This document shows, one piece after another, positions 23,535-32,824 of a stretch of DNA of 64,000 bases; within the stretch, counting starts at the first letter, position 1, and each line of letters begins with the position of its first letter. The stretch is from positions 1-64,000 of the forward strand of contig NZ_WVRE01000005.1 of NCBI RefSeq assembly GCF_013111185.1, given 5' to 3'. The DNA is from Ruegeria sp. HKCCD7303. GTDB taxonomy: Bacteria; Pseudomonadota; Alphaproteobacteria; Rhodobacterales; Rhodobacteraceae. The position numbers and the translations under genes are program-made. The notes under the pieces are model-generated. The model did no database searches. It saw only the letters and a program-made list of their open reading frames with translations, and was not told the DNA's origin.

Positions 23535-23554
23535 CGAAAATAAGCGAAGAGCGA

Positions 23555-24088
23555 TTAGCCCTGCTTCGTAACCTGCGTAAAGTCCAGCTCGACCGGGGTT
23601 TCGCGACCAAAGATCGAAACCGAGACCTTCAGTTTCTGGTTTTCGTCGTCCACACCTTCGACCATGCCGTCGAAATCCTCGAACGGTCCGTCGTTGACTT
23701 TGACCTTCTCGCCGACCTCGAAGGTGATCATCAGCTTGGGCGCTTCTTCACCTTCCTGAACGCGGTTGAGGATCTGGTTCACCTCGGCGTCACGCATCGG
23801 CATCGGGCGGCCTTGCGGGCCCAAGAAACCGGTCACGCGGTTGATCGAGTTGATCAGGTGATAGCCCTGATCTGACATTTCCATATGCACCAGAACGTAG
23901 CCGGGCATAAAGCGGCGTTCGGTCGTGACCTTCTTGCCGCGGCGCACTTCGATCACCTCTTCGGTGGGCACCAGTACTTCGTCGATGTCGTCTTCAAGGC
24001 CCTGTTCAGCCACCGACGTGCGGATCTGTTCTGCGATCTTCTTTTCGAAATTCGAAAGAACGCTGACCGAGTACCACCGTTTCGCCAT
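23555..24088 (-). CDS. nusG: Transcription termination/antitermination protein NusG
   Basis: 177 residues from the ATG at 24088 ([17 protein letters not shown]); a longer frame adds 19 codons without family similarity. It has an NGN domain with [12 protein letters not shown] and PGF-type contacts ([11 protein letters not shown]), then a C-terminal KOW domain with the motif [20 protein letters not shown]. It couples RNA polymerase to the ribosome and Rho. It lies 188 bases after secE, the classic order, but rplK does not follow directly. Confidence 0.97.
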   Translation of the reverse strand: MAKRWYSVSVLSNFEKKIAEQIRTSVAEQGLEDDIDEVLVPTEEVIEVRRGKKVTTERRFMPGYVLVHMEMSDQGYHLINSINRVTGFLGPQGRPMPMRDAEVNQILNRVQEGEEAPKLMITFEVGEKVKVNDGPFEDFDGMVEGVDDENQKLKVSVSIFGRETPVELDFTQVTKQG

Positions 24089-24276
24089 GAACCTGTCGTC
24101 CTTGTCTGTCTTCGGGGTATCGGATTTGCCGGATACACCCGTCATTAAAATCTTGTCACGTTATCCGGAATAAAAAGCGGCGCGCAGCCCGAATCGCCAC
24201 ACGCCCATTCCGAATAGTCCTGCGTCAACTACTCTGACATTGCCCGCTGTGCAAGGGGGCAGCCGCGTTTCCACGC

Positions 24277-24474
24277 TTAGCTGAACGCGCCCAGAATCAG
24301 CTGAAGGCCACCCCGGATACCCAGATCGACCAAAGCAAAGAAGACCGCCGTAAGCGCCGCCATGATGAAAACCATAACCGTGGTCAACAGCACCTCGCGC
24401 CGGGTCGGCCAGACGACCTTGGACACTTCGGCACGGACTTGCTGAATGAACTGAATCGGGTTGGTGGTGGCCAT
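24277..24474 (-). CDS. secE: Preprotein translocase subunit SecE
   Basis: 65 residues with a single membrane span, the short form typical of alphaproteobacteria. The motif EVSKVVWPTRREVLLTTVMV before and into the transmembrane helix is diagnostic. It stabilises SecY in the SecYEG channel. It lies upstream of nusG. The tRNA-Trp gene that often precedes secE is not found here; the cco assembly operon ends 90 bases upstream instead. Confidence 0.96.
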   Translation of the reverse strand: MATTNPIQFIQQVRAEVSKVVWPTRREVLLTTVMVFIMAALTAVFFALVDLGIRGGLQLILGAFS

Positions 24475-24534
24475 TTGGCGTGTTCTCTCTGCTAGCGGAT
24501 GGCCCGGACATAACCGGGCATTGCGGCAATTTCA

Positions 24535-24559
24535 AGGGCAGTTGGATCAACTCTGCCCT
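24535..24559 (-). terminator. Weak terminator-like hairpin after ccoS
   Basis: AGGGCAG / CTGCCCT arms with extra TTG/CAA pairing, followed on the minus strand by TGAAATT. It lies just past the ccoS stop and before secE. The poor U-tract makes read-through into secE likely. Confidence 0.4.
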
Positions 24560-24565
24560 GAGCGG

Positions 24566-24724
24566 TCAGGGTTTGGGTTTATCGTCCCATTCATCGCTCA
24601 GGATCCGGCGCGCGTCGCCCTCAGGATCTTCATACTGGTTCGACCGGACAGTGTAGACAAAAGCCACCAGGCCAACGCCGCCCAGCAACAGTGAAATCGG
24701 GATCAGGTAGGCAAGAACTTCCAT
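24566..24724 (-). CDS. ccoS: cbb3-type cytochrome oxidase assembly protein CcoS
   Basis: 52 residues from the ATG at 24724. One transmembrane helix (MEVLAYLIPISLLLGGVGL) is followed by the CcoS signature FVYTVRSNQYEDPEGDARRIL. It is needed for cofactor insertion into the cbb3 oxidase. It starts five bases after the ccoI stop, last in ccoGHIS. The longer open frame upstream overlaps ccoI out of frame and is rejected. Confidence 0.93.
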   Translation of the reverse strand: MEVLAYLIPISLLLGGVGLVAFVYTVRSNQYEDPEGDARRILSDEWDDKPKP

Positions 24725-24729
24725 CCGGT

Positions 24730-26907
24730 TCACCTCAACCGCAGGGCATTGAGCGACACGGTGATGGACGAGGTCGACATCGCAAGCGCCGCGATCAATG
24801 GAGTTGCAAGCCCAATCACTGCCAATGGAACGGCTATCACGTTGTAGACAGTCGCGATGCGGAAGTTTTCGCGAATGCGTTTTGTCGCTTTGACCGCCGT
24901 GTCGCAAGCATCCGCGATGGGGGAAAGGTCATTGCCCAACAACACAATGTCCGACGCCACCCGTGCGGCATCCAACGCTGACGCCGGTGAGATCGAAACA
25001 TGCGCCGCCGCCAAGGCCGCCGTGTCATTCAGACCGTCGCCCACCATCAGGACATGGTGACCCTTATCGCTGAGGTCCTGAATGCGATGCGCCTTGTCCT
25101 GCGGCAAAGCTTCGGCAATCCAATCTGTGATCCCCAGTTTTTCAGCCAACGCGCGCACGGCCCCCTGCGAGTCGCCGGACATCAGGACCACATGCTTGCC
25201 AGCGGCACGCAACGCGTCGACCGCCTCGGCCGCACCCGGGCGCAACGCATCCGAGAACCGGAAGGCCAAAGGCGCATGATCGCCAATAGCCAGCCAGGCT
25301 GAGGTTTCACTGCCCTGCTCTGCGCCGACCCAAGCGGCCCGGCCCAAACGCACGCGTTGACCACGGTATTCACCTTCGGTGCCGTAACCCGGAACCTCAA
25401 CGACGCCCCGCACGTTGGCAGGCTTGATCCCGGCCTCACGCGCGGCTTTCGCCAAAGCCACAGACAATGGGTGTGCGGACGCCTCGGCCAGCGCCAGGGC
25501 AACTTCGACCTTCGCGCGGGAATGATCCCCTAAGTTGACCAGTTCCGGCGAACCGGATGTCAGAGTGCCTGTTTTGTCGAACACCACCGTGTCAGCCTCG
25601 GACAAACGCTCCAACGCGGTTGCATGTTTGATCAACATACCTTTGCGGAACAACCGGCCAGACGCCGCCGTTGTCACCGCTGGAACGGCCAGACCCAGAG
25701 CACATGGGCAGGTGATAATCAGAACCGCCGCCGCGATATTCAACGCCGTGCGGATATCGCCGGAATAAATGTACCAGCCCAGAAAGCTGAGCGCTGATAG
25801 GATGTGAACGCCCGGCGCATAAAGCTTGGCCGCCTTGTCGGCCAAAGAAGTATAACGCGACCGACCGGATTCAGCGATGGCCACCAGATCCGCCATGCGG
25901 TGCAGCGACGTATCCTCGCCCACCGCAGTTGCGCGCAATGTCAAAGGACCAGTCAGGTTGACCTCACCTGCACTGACCAACTGGCCGATTTCGGCAAATA
26001 CAGGCACCGTTTCTCCGGTCAGTAGCGAGCGGTCGAGTTCGGACTGGCCCGACACAATCTCACCGTCCACTGGCATCCGACCGCCGGGGCGCACAAGGAT
26101 CAAATCGCCTACTTTCAGATCAGCAACTGCAATTTCATTTTCTACGCCATCCACCAAACGGATCGCGCGCGGCACCTCAAGCGCGGTCAGTTCTTCGGCC
26201 GCGGATCGGGCTGCGGCACGGGTGCGGTAATCCAGATAACGACCGGCCAGCAGGAAGAAGGTCAGGGTCAGGGCCGCATCGAAATAGGCATGTTCGCCAC
26301 TCAACGCGGTTTCCCAAAGCGATGTGACCAGCGCCAACAAGATCGCCAACACAATTGGCACATCCATGTTCAGGCGGCGCACCCGCAAGGCGCTCCACGC
26401 ATTGGCAAAGAAGGGCTGGGCTGAAAACGCGATGGCAGGCAGAGCAATCGCGGCAGAAATCCAGTGGAACATGTCCCGCGTGGCGTCAGTGGCCCCGGAC
26501 CAGACCGAAACCGACAACAGCATGACGTTCATGGAAGCAAACCCGGCCACCGCCAGGCGCATCAGTAAGTCACGCCCTGCCTTGTCCGTCTGAGTGGCCG
26601 ACAAGGCGCCCGGATCAAGCTCGTGCGCTTCAAAACCGGCTTTCTCAAGCACTGGGATCAGATCGACAGCACGTGTTTCAGGCGTTGCTTTGATCATCGC
26701 GCGTTTCAGGGTTAGGTTCACCCGTGCATTTTCAACACCGGGATGCGCGTTCAGTTCCCTTTCGACGGTCGCAATACAGGCCGAGCAGTGAATACCCGGC
26801 AAAGACAGGGCTATCTGCACATCCTCCGGAATCGACCGGGCGGGTTCCGCCGGGGCTGCAAGGCAGCCCGGGCAGGCTGCGGTGCCGGAAGAAAGCTGCG
26901 CCGTCAT
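24730..26907 (-). CDS. ccoI: Copper-translocating P1B-type ATPase CcoI (FixI)
   Basis: 725 residues. An N-terminal CPGC (residues 12-15) is followed by an HMA domain with GIHCSAC (C41, C44), the intramembrane CPC motif (about 399-401), the phosphorylation motif DKTGT (about 444-448) and GDGLND (about 621). This is the CcoI/CtpA-like branch that exports copper across the inner membrane for assembly of the CuB centre of cbb3 oxidase, not for detoxification. Three bases separate it from ccoH and five from ccoS. Confidence 0.95.
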   Translation of the reverse strand: MTAQLSSGTAACPGCLAAPAEPARSIPEDVQIALSLPGIHCSACIATVERELNAHPGVENARVNLTLKRAMIKATPETRAVDLIPVLEKAGFEAHELDPGALSATQTDKAGRDLLMRLAVAGFASMNVMLLSVSVWSGATDATRDMFHWISAAIALPAIAFSAQPFFANAWSALRVRRLNMDVPIVLAILLALVTSLWETALSGEHAYFDAALTLTFFLLAGRYLDYRTRAAARSAAEELTALEVPRAIRLVDGVENEIAVADLKVGDLILVRPGGRMPVDGEIVSGQSELDRSLLTGETVPVFAEIGQLVSAGEVNLTGPLTLRATAVGEDTSLHRMADLVAIAESGRSRYTSLADKAAKLYAPGVHILSALSFLGWYIYSGDIRTALNIAAAVLIITCPCALGLAVPAVTTAASGRLFRKGMLIKHATALERLSEADTVVFDKTGTLTSGSPELVNLGDHSRAKVEVALALAEASAHPLSVALAKAAREAGIKPANVRGVVEVPGYGTEGEYRGQRVRLGRAAWVGAEQGSETSAWLAIGDHAPLAFRFSDALRPGAAEAVDALRAAGKHVVLMSGDSQGAVRALAEKLGITDWIAEALPQDKAHRIQDLSDKGHHVLMVGDGLNDTAALAAAHVSISPASALDAARVASDIVLLGNDLSPIADACDTAVKATKRIRENFRIATVYNVIAVPLAVIGLATPLIAALAMSTSSITVSLNALRLR

Positions 26908-26910
26908 CGC

Positions 26911-27369
26911 TTACCCCTTCACATACAGCGGAACGCGCTGCGAAAATTCCGCGCCATCACTGTCCCGCGCCACCAGACGAATGTTCCAGTTGCCCTCGCC
27001 CAACGTGGCCGGCGTGGCGTAGGCCGTTCCGTCAAAGGTGAAATCCGGCACGAAATCCTCGCGGACATGAGTCGCGCGGCCCACAACAGCCTGCAACTCG
27101 CTGACCTGAACCGGCGCACCACTTTCATCGGTGATGTGCAGGATCAGCAACCCGCCCTTGGTTTCAGCCCGTACGGTCCACCCCAGCGCTTGTTGCTCTT
27201 TCAAACGTTCGTTGAACTCCTGACTGGCCACGTATGAATTCTTGACCTCAAGCCCCGGAAAGGTTTTGACCGCGCTGTAGGCCAGAACAAGGTTCACGGC
27301 GATGATCACGCCAAAGGCGCCCACAAACACCGCCAAAGCGTGTTTTCCGGTGAATTTCCGTTCCGCCAT
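26911..27369 (-). CDS. ccoH: cbb3 oxidase accessory protein CcoH (FixH)
   Basis: 152 residues from the ATG at 27369 with GGGGG eight bases upstream; the frame can be extended by two codons to a TTG. One N-terminal transmembrane helix (HALAVFVGAFGVIIAVNLVLAYSA region) and a periplasmic FixH domain with NSYVASQEFNERLKEQQ. It helps assemble the cbb3 complex. It starts two bases past the ccoG stop. Confidence 0.93.
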   Translation of the reverse strand: MAERKFTGKHALAVFVGAFGVIIAVNLVLAYSAVKTFPGLEVKNSYVASQEFNERLKEQQALGWTVRAETKGGLLILHITDESGAPVQVSELQAVVGRATHVREDFVPDFTFDGTAYATPATLGEGNWNIRLVARDSDGAEFSQRVPLYVKG

Positions 27370-27371
27370 GA

Positions 27372-28799
27372 TCAATTCCCCCGTCCGTTAAACGTGGTGT
27401 CCTTATAGGCCCGCTCACCGCTGCTCAGATCTTCAACCCAGATGCGGACCGGCGTTGAATCCGCTCCGGCTGGGCCCGTGTCGCGGGACGAGATAATATA
27501 TACACGAGTCAATTGTGCTGTATCTGCCGGCACATTCACAGTGTGCAGGTTCGTGCCTTCGATTTCCAGCCGCATAGCCGGATCTCCGGTCAGAGACAGG
27601 GTGAACAGACGATCTTCGCCATGTTTGTTACGTAGCCGCACATCATAAGTGTTGCGGATCGTTCCATCAGACAGGGTTACAAATGTCGGGTTGCGGACCG
27701 GCGCAACAGTCAAATCGATATCCGAGCGAATGAACAGCGCAAAGAGCAGGGCAAAGCCAACCAGCGACCACAGGGACGTGTACATGATCGTGCGGGCCCG
27801 GAAGATATGCTTCCACACGCTTTTGGGCGGCTGGCCGGACCGCTCTCTCGTTTCATCGCTGAGGGCCATGTAATCGATCAGCCCACGCGGCTTACCGATC
27901 TTGGCCATCATGTCGTCACAGGCATCAATACACAGGGCGCAGGTGATGCATTCAAGCTGCTGTCCATCGCGAATGTCGATCCCAACAGGGCAGACATTCA
28001 CGCAGGCCATACAGTCGATGCAATCCCCCAATTCGGAATCTGCAGTCCGTTTACCCTTGCCGCGTGGCTCGCCCCGCCATTCGCGGTAACCGACAACCAG
28101 TGTGTCTTCGTCCATCATTGCCGCTTGAATGCGGGGCCATGGGCAAGCGTAGATGCAGATCTGTTCGCGGGCGAAACCGCCAAAGAAAAAGGTAGTGCCC
28201 GTCAGGATCAGCATCGTTGTGTACGCGACCGGATGCGCGTTGCCAGTGACCAGATCCATCAAAAGCGTCGGGGCGTCTGCAAAATAGAATACCCAGGCCC
28301 CGCCCGTCGCCAAGCCAATCAAGAACCAAACGATCCATTTGGTGATCCGTAGGCGAGCCTTGCGGAAATCCAGCTTTTCTTGGCGGTGCAGGCGCAGACG
28401 AGCATTTCGATCCCCTTCGATCCAACGCTCGACCAGTATGAAAAGGTCGGTCCAGACTGTTTGCGGGCAGGCATAGCCACACCAGACGCGCCCAAGGGCC
28501 GAAGTGAACAGAAACAGGCCAAGGCCGGCCATGATCAGCAGACCGGCGACAAAGTAGAATTCATGTGGCCAGATTTCGATCCAGAAAAAATAAAACCGTC
28601 GGTTCGCCAGATCCAACAGTACCGCCTGATCCGGCAGGCTGGGGCCGCGATCCCACCTGATCCACGGGGTCACGTAGTAGATGCCCAGTGTCACTATAAG
28701 AATGATCCATTTCAGGTTCCGAAACGGCCCTGAGACACGTCTTGGAAAGATCGGCTCTCTGGCTGCGTAAAGGCTGGGGGCAGGATCGGAATCGCTCAC
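27372..28799 (-). CDS. ccoG: cbb3 oxidase accessory protein CcoG (RdxA/FixG), 4Fe-4S membrane protein
   Basis: 475 residues from a GTG start with GGAG just before it. About five membrane helices and a 2x4Fe-4S cluster region, CIDCMACVNVCPVG then CITCALCIDACDDM, mark FixG/RdxA. It acts as a Cu(II) reductase or electron carrier in cbb3 assembly. It opens the ccoGHIS operon, and a perfect FNR-type palindrome lies about 69 bases upstream of the start. Confidence 0.95.
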   Translation of the reverse strand: MSDSDPAPSLYAAREPIFPRRVSGPFRNLKWIILIVTLGIYYVTPWIRWDRGPSLPDQAVLLDLANRRFYFFWIEIWPHEFYFVAGLLIMAGLGLFLFTSALGRVWCGYACPQTVWTDLFILVERWIEGDRNARLRLHRQEKLDFRKARLRITKWIVWFLIGLATGGAWVFYFADAPTLLMDLVTGNAHPVAYTTMLILTGTTFFFGGFAREQICIYACPWPRIQAAMMDEDTLVVGYREWRGEPRGKGKRTADSELGDCIDCMACVNVCPVGIDIRDGQQLECITCALCIDACDDMMAKIGKPRGLIDYMALSDETRERSGQPPKSVWKHIFRARTIMYTSLWSLVGFALLFALFIRSDIDLTVAPVRNPTFVTLSDGTIRNTYDVRLRNKHGEDRLFTLSLTGDPAMRLEIEGTNLHTVNVPADTAQLTRVYIISSRDTGPAGADSTPVRIWVEDLSSGERAYKDTTFNGRGN

Positions 28800-28861
28800 T
28801 GGCTGGCTCCACTAATGGGTCTTCTGAAGGCGTCTTGTTCCAGATCACGGGCAAGCGAACT

Positions 28862-28875
28862 TTGACATGGGTCAA
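28862..28875. promoter_or_regulatory. FNR/FnrL box upstream of ccoG
   Basis: TTGAC-ATGG-GTCAA, a perfect palindrome of the FNR type (consensus TTGAT-N4-ATCAA with symmetric T-to-C changes). Its centre is about 69 bases before the ccoG start, so a site at -41.5 would give a short leader. The ccoGHIS operon is a well-known FnrL target in Rhodobacter. Confidence 0.8.
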
Positions 28876-29118
28876 AACGCGCATCGAACACACATCTTTT
28901 GAAGATGAACCGACCTCTGAGATGTCGGAGTAGACGTTTTTTTAACCAATTATTCACGTATTCTAACAGAAAACCGGCTATTGTCGCGATACCGATCACG
29001 ACGCTTATAAACCACGCGCTTCAGGCCGACCAATTGTCGCAGCCTGAGACTCGGGCCGTAAGAACGCCCCCAATAGCCCCACGAAAGCGGGCTGTAGGTC
29101 TGTAAGGTGGTTTGTTGG

Positions 29119-29173
29119 AAAATAAGGCACCGGCTGTTCAGGAAACGCGCGAACAGATGGAACAGCCGGTGCC
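29119..29173 (-). terminator. Terminator of ccoNOQP, 14-bp hairpin
   Basis: A perfect 14-bp inverted repeat (GGCACCGGCTGTTC / GAACAGCCGGTGCC) with a 20-base loop. On the minus strand it is followed by TTATTTT. It is the second of two tandem hairpins after ccoP and isolates ccoNOQP from the ccoGHIS promoter region. Confidence 0.82.
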
Positions 29174-29176
29174 ACA

Positions 29177-29204
29177 ACTTTCGGGCAGCGAACCGCCCGA
29201 AAGT
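29177..29204 (-). other. First hairpin downstream of ccoP
   Basis: Perfect 10-bp repeat ACTTTCGGGC / GCCCGAAAGT with an 8-base loop, 13 bases past the ccoP stop. No U-tract. It probably protects the 3' end of the ccoNOQP mRNA or helps the terminator just after it. Confidence 0.6.
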
Positions 29205-29216
29205 GTTCCTTTAAAC

Positions 29217-30080
29217 TTACTGACCACCACCCAACTGGTGGACATAGGCCGTGACAGCGCGGATCTGCGCGTCGGTCAGACGATTTTCCCACGGGGGCAT
29301 CACGCCAAAGCGGCTGTATGTGACCGTTTCAGTCAGAGCTTCTTCACTGCCGCCGTAAAGCCAGATTGCGTCCGTCAGGTTCGGAGCACCCTGGAATACG
29401 TCGCCCTGGCCGTTTTCGCCGTGGCAGGCAGCACAGTTGTCATCGAAGACAACTTTGCCCGCTTGCGCCGCCGCGTCGTCGGTCTGCGCATTGGTCAGAG
29501 ACATGACGTATTGGACAACCTGGGTGATCTCTTCGCTTTCGAGAATCTCACCAAAGGCCGGCATTTCAGAATAGCGCGCATCGTCGCTTTCTTCGTTCCG
29601 GATACCATAGGCAACGGTGTACTCGATATCTTCAAGCGAACCGCCCCACAGCCATGCATCGTCCAACAGGTTGGGGAAGCCGGGCGCGCCTTGAGCACCG
29701 GAACCGTGGCACTGTGCGCACCAGGTGCGGAATACGGCCCCGCCAGAGTTCACGGCGTATTGCTGCAACTCGGGGTCCTTCGAGATATCCTCGAGCGATG
29801 TCTCTACCAGCTTGGCATTCCAAGGGGCGTTTGCCTCTTCGAACGAAACCAGCTCCTGCTGAACCAGCTCACGCGAGGACCACCCCAGAACCCCTGCTGT
29901 TGCAGATTGAACCAGCGGCCATGCCGGATACATGATCGTATAGATCAGACCCCAGAAAATGGTCGCATAGAACGTCCATAGCCACCAGCGCGGCATCGGG
30001 TTGTCGAATTCCTCGATCCCATCCCAGGAATGACCGGTTGTATTCGGATCACCCGGCTGTTTTTCAGGTGTCTTGCTCAT
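29217..30080 (-). CDS. ccoP: cbb3-type cytochrome c oxidase subunit III (di-heme), CcoP
   Basis: 287 residues. A membrane anchor at about 33-55 follows a cytoplasmic N-terminus. Two c-type heme sites are seen: CAQCH (121-125) and CAACH (216-220). It passes electrons from soluble cytochrome c to CcoO. It overlaps the ccoQ stop by four bases and is the last gene of ccoNOQP, ending before a pair of hairpins. Confidence 0.97.
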   Translation of the reverse strand: MSKTPEKQPGDPNTTGHSWDGIEEFDNPMPRWWLWTFYATIFWGLIYTIMYPAWPLVQSATAGVLGWSSRELVQQELVSFEEANAPWNAKLVETSLEDISKDPELQQYAVNSGGAVFRTWCAQCHGSGAQGAPGFPNLLDDAWLWGGSLEDIEYTVAYGIRNEESDDARYSEMPAFGEILESEEITQVVQYVMSLTNAQTDDAAAQAGKVVFDDNCAACHGENGQGDVFQGAPNLTDAIWLYGGSEEALTETVTYSRFGVMPPWENRLTDAQIRAVTAYVHQLGGGQ

Positions 30081-30262
30081 TGCCGCGCCTCCTTGGATGT
30101 GGCGGGTTTGTCTTGATGCCGGAACGGGATGTTGGCGGTGTCGTTGTATTCTTTGCTGGCACCGGGGCGGAATACCCAGATGATGATGCCGATAAAGAAG
30201 ACGAACAACAAAAGCAGCATCCAGCTATCCGCGAACTGCCGTAGGAGTGTATATTCTTCCAT
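30077..30262 (-). CDS. ccoQ: cbb3-type cytochrome c oxidase subunit IV, CcoQ
   Basis: 61 residues from the ATG at 30262 with GGAGG five bases before it; a GTG one codon upstream is the alternative. A single transmembrane helix (SWMLLLLFVFFIGIIIWVF) is followed by FRPGASKEYNDTANIPF, the CcoQ signature. It stabilises the oxidase against oxygen. Four-base overlap with ccoP. Confidence 0.95.
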   Translation of the reverse strand: MEEYTLLRQFADSWMLLLLFVFFIGIIIWVFRPGASKEYNDTANIPFRHQDKPATSKEARQ

Positions 30263-30272
30263 CACACCCTCC

Positions 30273-31001
30273 TTAGCGGCTTGCGTCCGGGGTGAAGGTC
30301 GAGAAATCGACCAGCGTGCCCAGCATTTGCAGGTAAGCGATCAGCGCGTCGGCTTCGGTCAGATCAGACTGGCCGTCGAAGTTGCGCACGTTGACTTTAT
30401 CGCCATAGCGTTCCAGCAACCCGTCATAGTCGCTGTCCGGATCGGCCTGCGCGCGGAAATCTGCCACGGCGTTCTCCAGCATGTCTTCGGTATAGGGCGT
30501 TCCCACCAAAGCGTTGGCAGCCATGATGTCACCGATATACTCTCCGTCGATCTTGCGGGTTTCGAGGAAGCCATACTTGGGCATCACCGATTCCGGCACC
30601 ACCGATTGTGCATCGCGCAGATGGCGCACATGCCAGTCGTCCGAGTAACGGCCACCAACACGCGCCAGATCAGGTCCGGTACGCTTGGACCCCCACTGGA
30701 ACGGGTGGTCATACATCGACTCAGCCGCCAGCGAGTAGTGGCCATAGCGCTCAACCTCATCCCGCATCGGGCGGATCATCTGGCTGTGGCAGACATAGCA
30801 GCCTTCACGCAGATAGATCTCACGACCCGCCATTTCGAGTGGGGTGTAAGGGCGCATGCCCTCCACCTTTTCGATGGTGTTCTCAAGGTAGAACAGCGGG
30901 GTGATCTGAACGATGCCACCGATGGTTACGACCAGGAAGCTGAAGATCAGCAGGAGGGTCGCGTTGGTCTCGAGGATCTTGTGTTTGTCGAGAATTGCCA
31001 T
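30273..31001 (-). CDS. ccoO: cbb3-type cytochrome c oxidase subunit II (mono-heme), CcoO
   Basis: 242 residues with an N-terminal anchor (about 14-38) and one c-type heme site, CYVCHSQ (C68, C71, H72). The axial-ligand region with [16 protein letters not shown] residues follows. Standard length. It lies 14 bases after ccoN and 10 before ccoQ. Confidence 0.97.
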   Translation of the reverse strand: MAILDKHKILETNATLLLIFSFLVVTIGGIVQITPLFYLENTIEKVEGMRPYTPLEMAGREIYLREGCYVCHSQMIRPMRDEVERYGHYSLAAESMYDHPFQWGSKRTGPDLARVGGRYSDDWHVRHLRDAQSVVPESVMPKYGFLETRKIDGEYIGDIMAANALVGTPYTEDMLENAVADFRAQADPDSDYDGLLERYGDKVNVRNFDGQSDLTEADALIAYLQMLGTLVDFSTFTPDASR

Positions 31002-31015
31002 TGCTCCGGCCCTCC

Positions 31016-32623
31016 TTATTCAGCCGGGACTGCGACGGTCAGGCTGGCCTCTTTGGCCGGCGCTTTACGTACAGTCATCCACAGGTTGTAGCACATGATG
31101 ACCGAGCCAGCGACGAACAGGACACCGCCCAGCGCACGCACCACATACATCGGGAATTTGGCGGCCACGGTGTCGGCGAACGAGTTCACCAAGAAGCCGT
31201 TGGCATCCACTTCACGCCACATCAGGCCTTCCATGATACCGGTGACCCACATCGAAGCGGCGTAGAGCACGATGCCGATGGTGGCGAGCCAGAAGTGCCA
31301 GCTGACCATCTGCAGCGAGTACAGACGCTCGCGCTTCCACAGGACAGGTACCAGGAAGTACAGCGCACCAAAGGTGATCATGCCGTTCCAACCCAGCGCG
31401 CCCGAGTGCACGTGACCAATGGTCCAGTCGGTGTAGTGGCTCAGCGAGTTTACTGCGCGGATCGACATCATCGGGCCTTCAAAGGTGGACATGCCGTAGA
31501 AGCCGACCGAGATCACCATCATCCGGATCACCGGGTCGGTGCGCAGCTTGTCCCATGCACCCGACAGGGTCATCAGGCCATTGATCATACCACCCCAGGA
31601 CGGCATCCACAGGATCACCGAGAACACCATGCCCAGCGTCGAGGCCCAGTCAGGCAGCGCGGTATAGTGCAGGTGGTGCGGACCAGCCCAGATGTACAGG
31701 AAGATCAGTGCCCAGAAGTGGATGATCGACAGCTTGTACGAGAAGACCGGACGCTCGGCCTGTTTCGGAATGAAGTAGTACATCATGCCCAGGAAGCCCG
31801 CGGTCAGGAAGAAGCCCACAGCGTTGTGGCCATACCACCACTGGATCATGGCGTCTTGAACACCCGACCAGACGATGACCGACTTCGAACCCCAGATGCT
31901 GACCGGAATGGTCATGTTGTTGACCAGGTGCAGCATCGCAACGGTCACGATGAACGCCAGATAGAACCAGTTTGCCACATAGATGTGGGGTTCTTTCCGC
32001 TTGATGATCGTGCCCAGATAGACAGCAAGGTAAGCGACCCAAACAACGGTCAGCCACAGGTCCACATACCATTCAGGTTCGGCATATTCTTTCGACTGAG
32101 TACCGCCCAGAATGTAACCGGTCGCGGCCAGCACGATGAACAGTTGATAGCCCCAGAACACGAACCATGCGAGGTTTCCACCCCACAGACGCGCGGCGCT
32201 GGTGCGCTGCACCACGTAGAACGACGTTGCGATCAGCGCGTTACCGCCAAATGCAAAAATCACCGCCGAGGTGTGCAGCGGACGCAAACGTCCAAAGTTC
32301 AGATACCCTTGGGCCCATTCGAAGTTGAGCACCGGAAACGCCAGTTGGAACGCAATAAAGGTTCCAGCCAGGAACCCTACCACACCCCAAAAGGCCGTTG
32401 CGATCACGCCGTAGCGGATCACGTCATCCATGTATTCGCCCGAGCGATCGACAAGAATATCTGGCTCTTCTGTGTTTCGAAGCGTCCAGATGAACAATCC
32501 ACCGGCGATAAGCATCACCAGAATCGCATGCACCTGATACGCCAAATCGCGTGCATAATTTGATCCGATGGCGGCAAACACCACGACCAGACCAAGCACG
32601 ATCAGCTTGATGTAATTCGACAT
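31016..32623 (-). CDS. ccoN: cbb3-type cytochrome c oxidase subunit I, CcoN
   Basis: 535-residue catalytic subunit with about 12 membrane helices and the heme-copper oxidase histidines, for example in [31 protein letters not shown] and [13 protein letters not shown]. It reduces oxygen at high affinity at heme b3-CuB. First gene of ccoNOQP; a perfect FNR box lies about 107 bases upstream of its start. Confidence 0.98.
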   Translation of the reverse strand: MSNYIKLIVLGLVVVFAAIGSNYARDLAYQVHAILVMLIAGGLFIWTLRNTEEPDILVDRSGEYMDDVIRYGVIATAFWGVVGFLAGTFIAFQLAFPVLNFEWAQGYLNFGRLRPLHTSAVIFAFGGNALIATSFYVVQRTSAARLWGGNLAWFVFWGYQLFIVLAATGYILGGTQSKEYAEPEWYVDLWLTVVWVAYLAVYLGTIIKRKEPHIYVANWFYLAFIVTVAMLHLVNNMTIPVSIWGSKSVIVWSGVQDAMIQWWYGHNAVGFFLTAGFLGMMYYFIPKQAERPVFSYKLSIIHFWALIFLYIWAGPHHLHYTALPDWASTLGMVFSVILWMPSWGGMINGLMTLSGAWDKLRTDPVIRMMVISVGFYGMSTFEGPMMSIRAVNSLSHYTDWTIGHVHSGALGWNGMITFGALYFLVPVLWKRERLYSLQMVSWHFWLATIGIVLYAASMWVTGIMEGLMWREVDANGFLVNSFADTVAAKFPMYVVRALGGVLFVAGSVIMCYNLWMTVRKAPAKEASLTVAVPAE

Positions 32624-32722
32624 ATTGCGTCCCTTTGCCGTGCTTCGCGCGGTTTTGATTCTTTTGACACGCGAAACCTATTTGACTGGCTGCCGTTCTG
32701 AAGCACGACAGCCGCTATTGCT

Positions 32723-32736
32723 TTGATCTGTATCAA
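32723..32736. promoter_or_regulatory. FNR/FnrL box between ccoN and the stress protein gene
   Basis: TTGAT-CTGT-ATCAA is an exact FNR consensus palindrome. It is about equidistant from the divergent ccoN (minus) and universal stress protein (plus) starts, so one site could serve both. Activation of ccoNOQP by FnrL is established in Rhodobacter; the stress gene as a target is inference from position. Confidence 0.9.
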
Positions 32737-32824
32737 GACAGTTCCGCGTTTTCTGTGACACGCATAAAGGATGAAAGGGGCCAACCGGTCACATGAGACC
32801 ATATGCCCGAACTAAGAGGTCGAA

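Noticed and set aside
24475..24565. tRNA-Trp expected before secE
   Set aside because: No tRNA cloverleaf or anticodon arm could be found in the gap; the short inverted repeats there do not fit.
28796..28999. Small leftward open frame with a hydrophobic start upstream of ccoG
   Set aside because: GTG start without ribosome binding site; it overlaps the FNR box and ccoG start and has no recognisable product.
30995..32563. A 522-codon open frame opposite ccoN
   Set aside because: Antisense to a certain gene, extreme His/Arg/Asp composition, no start signals.
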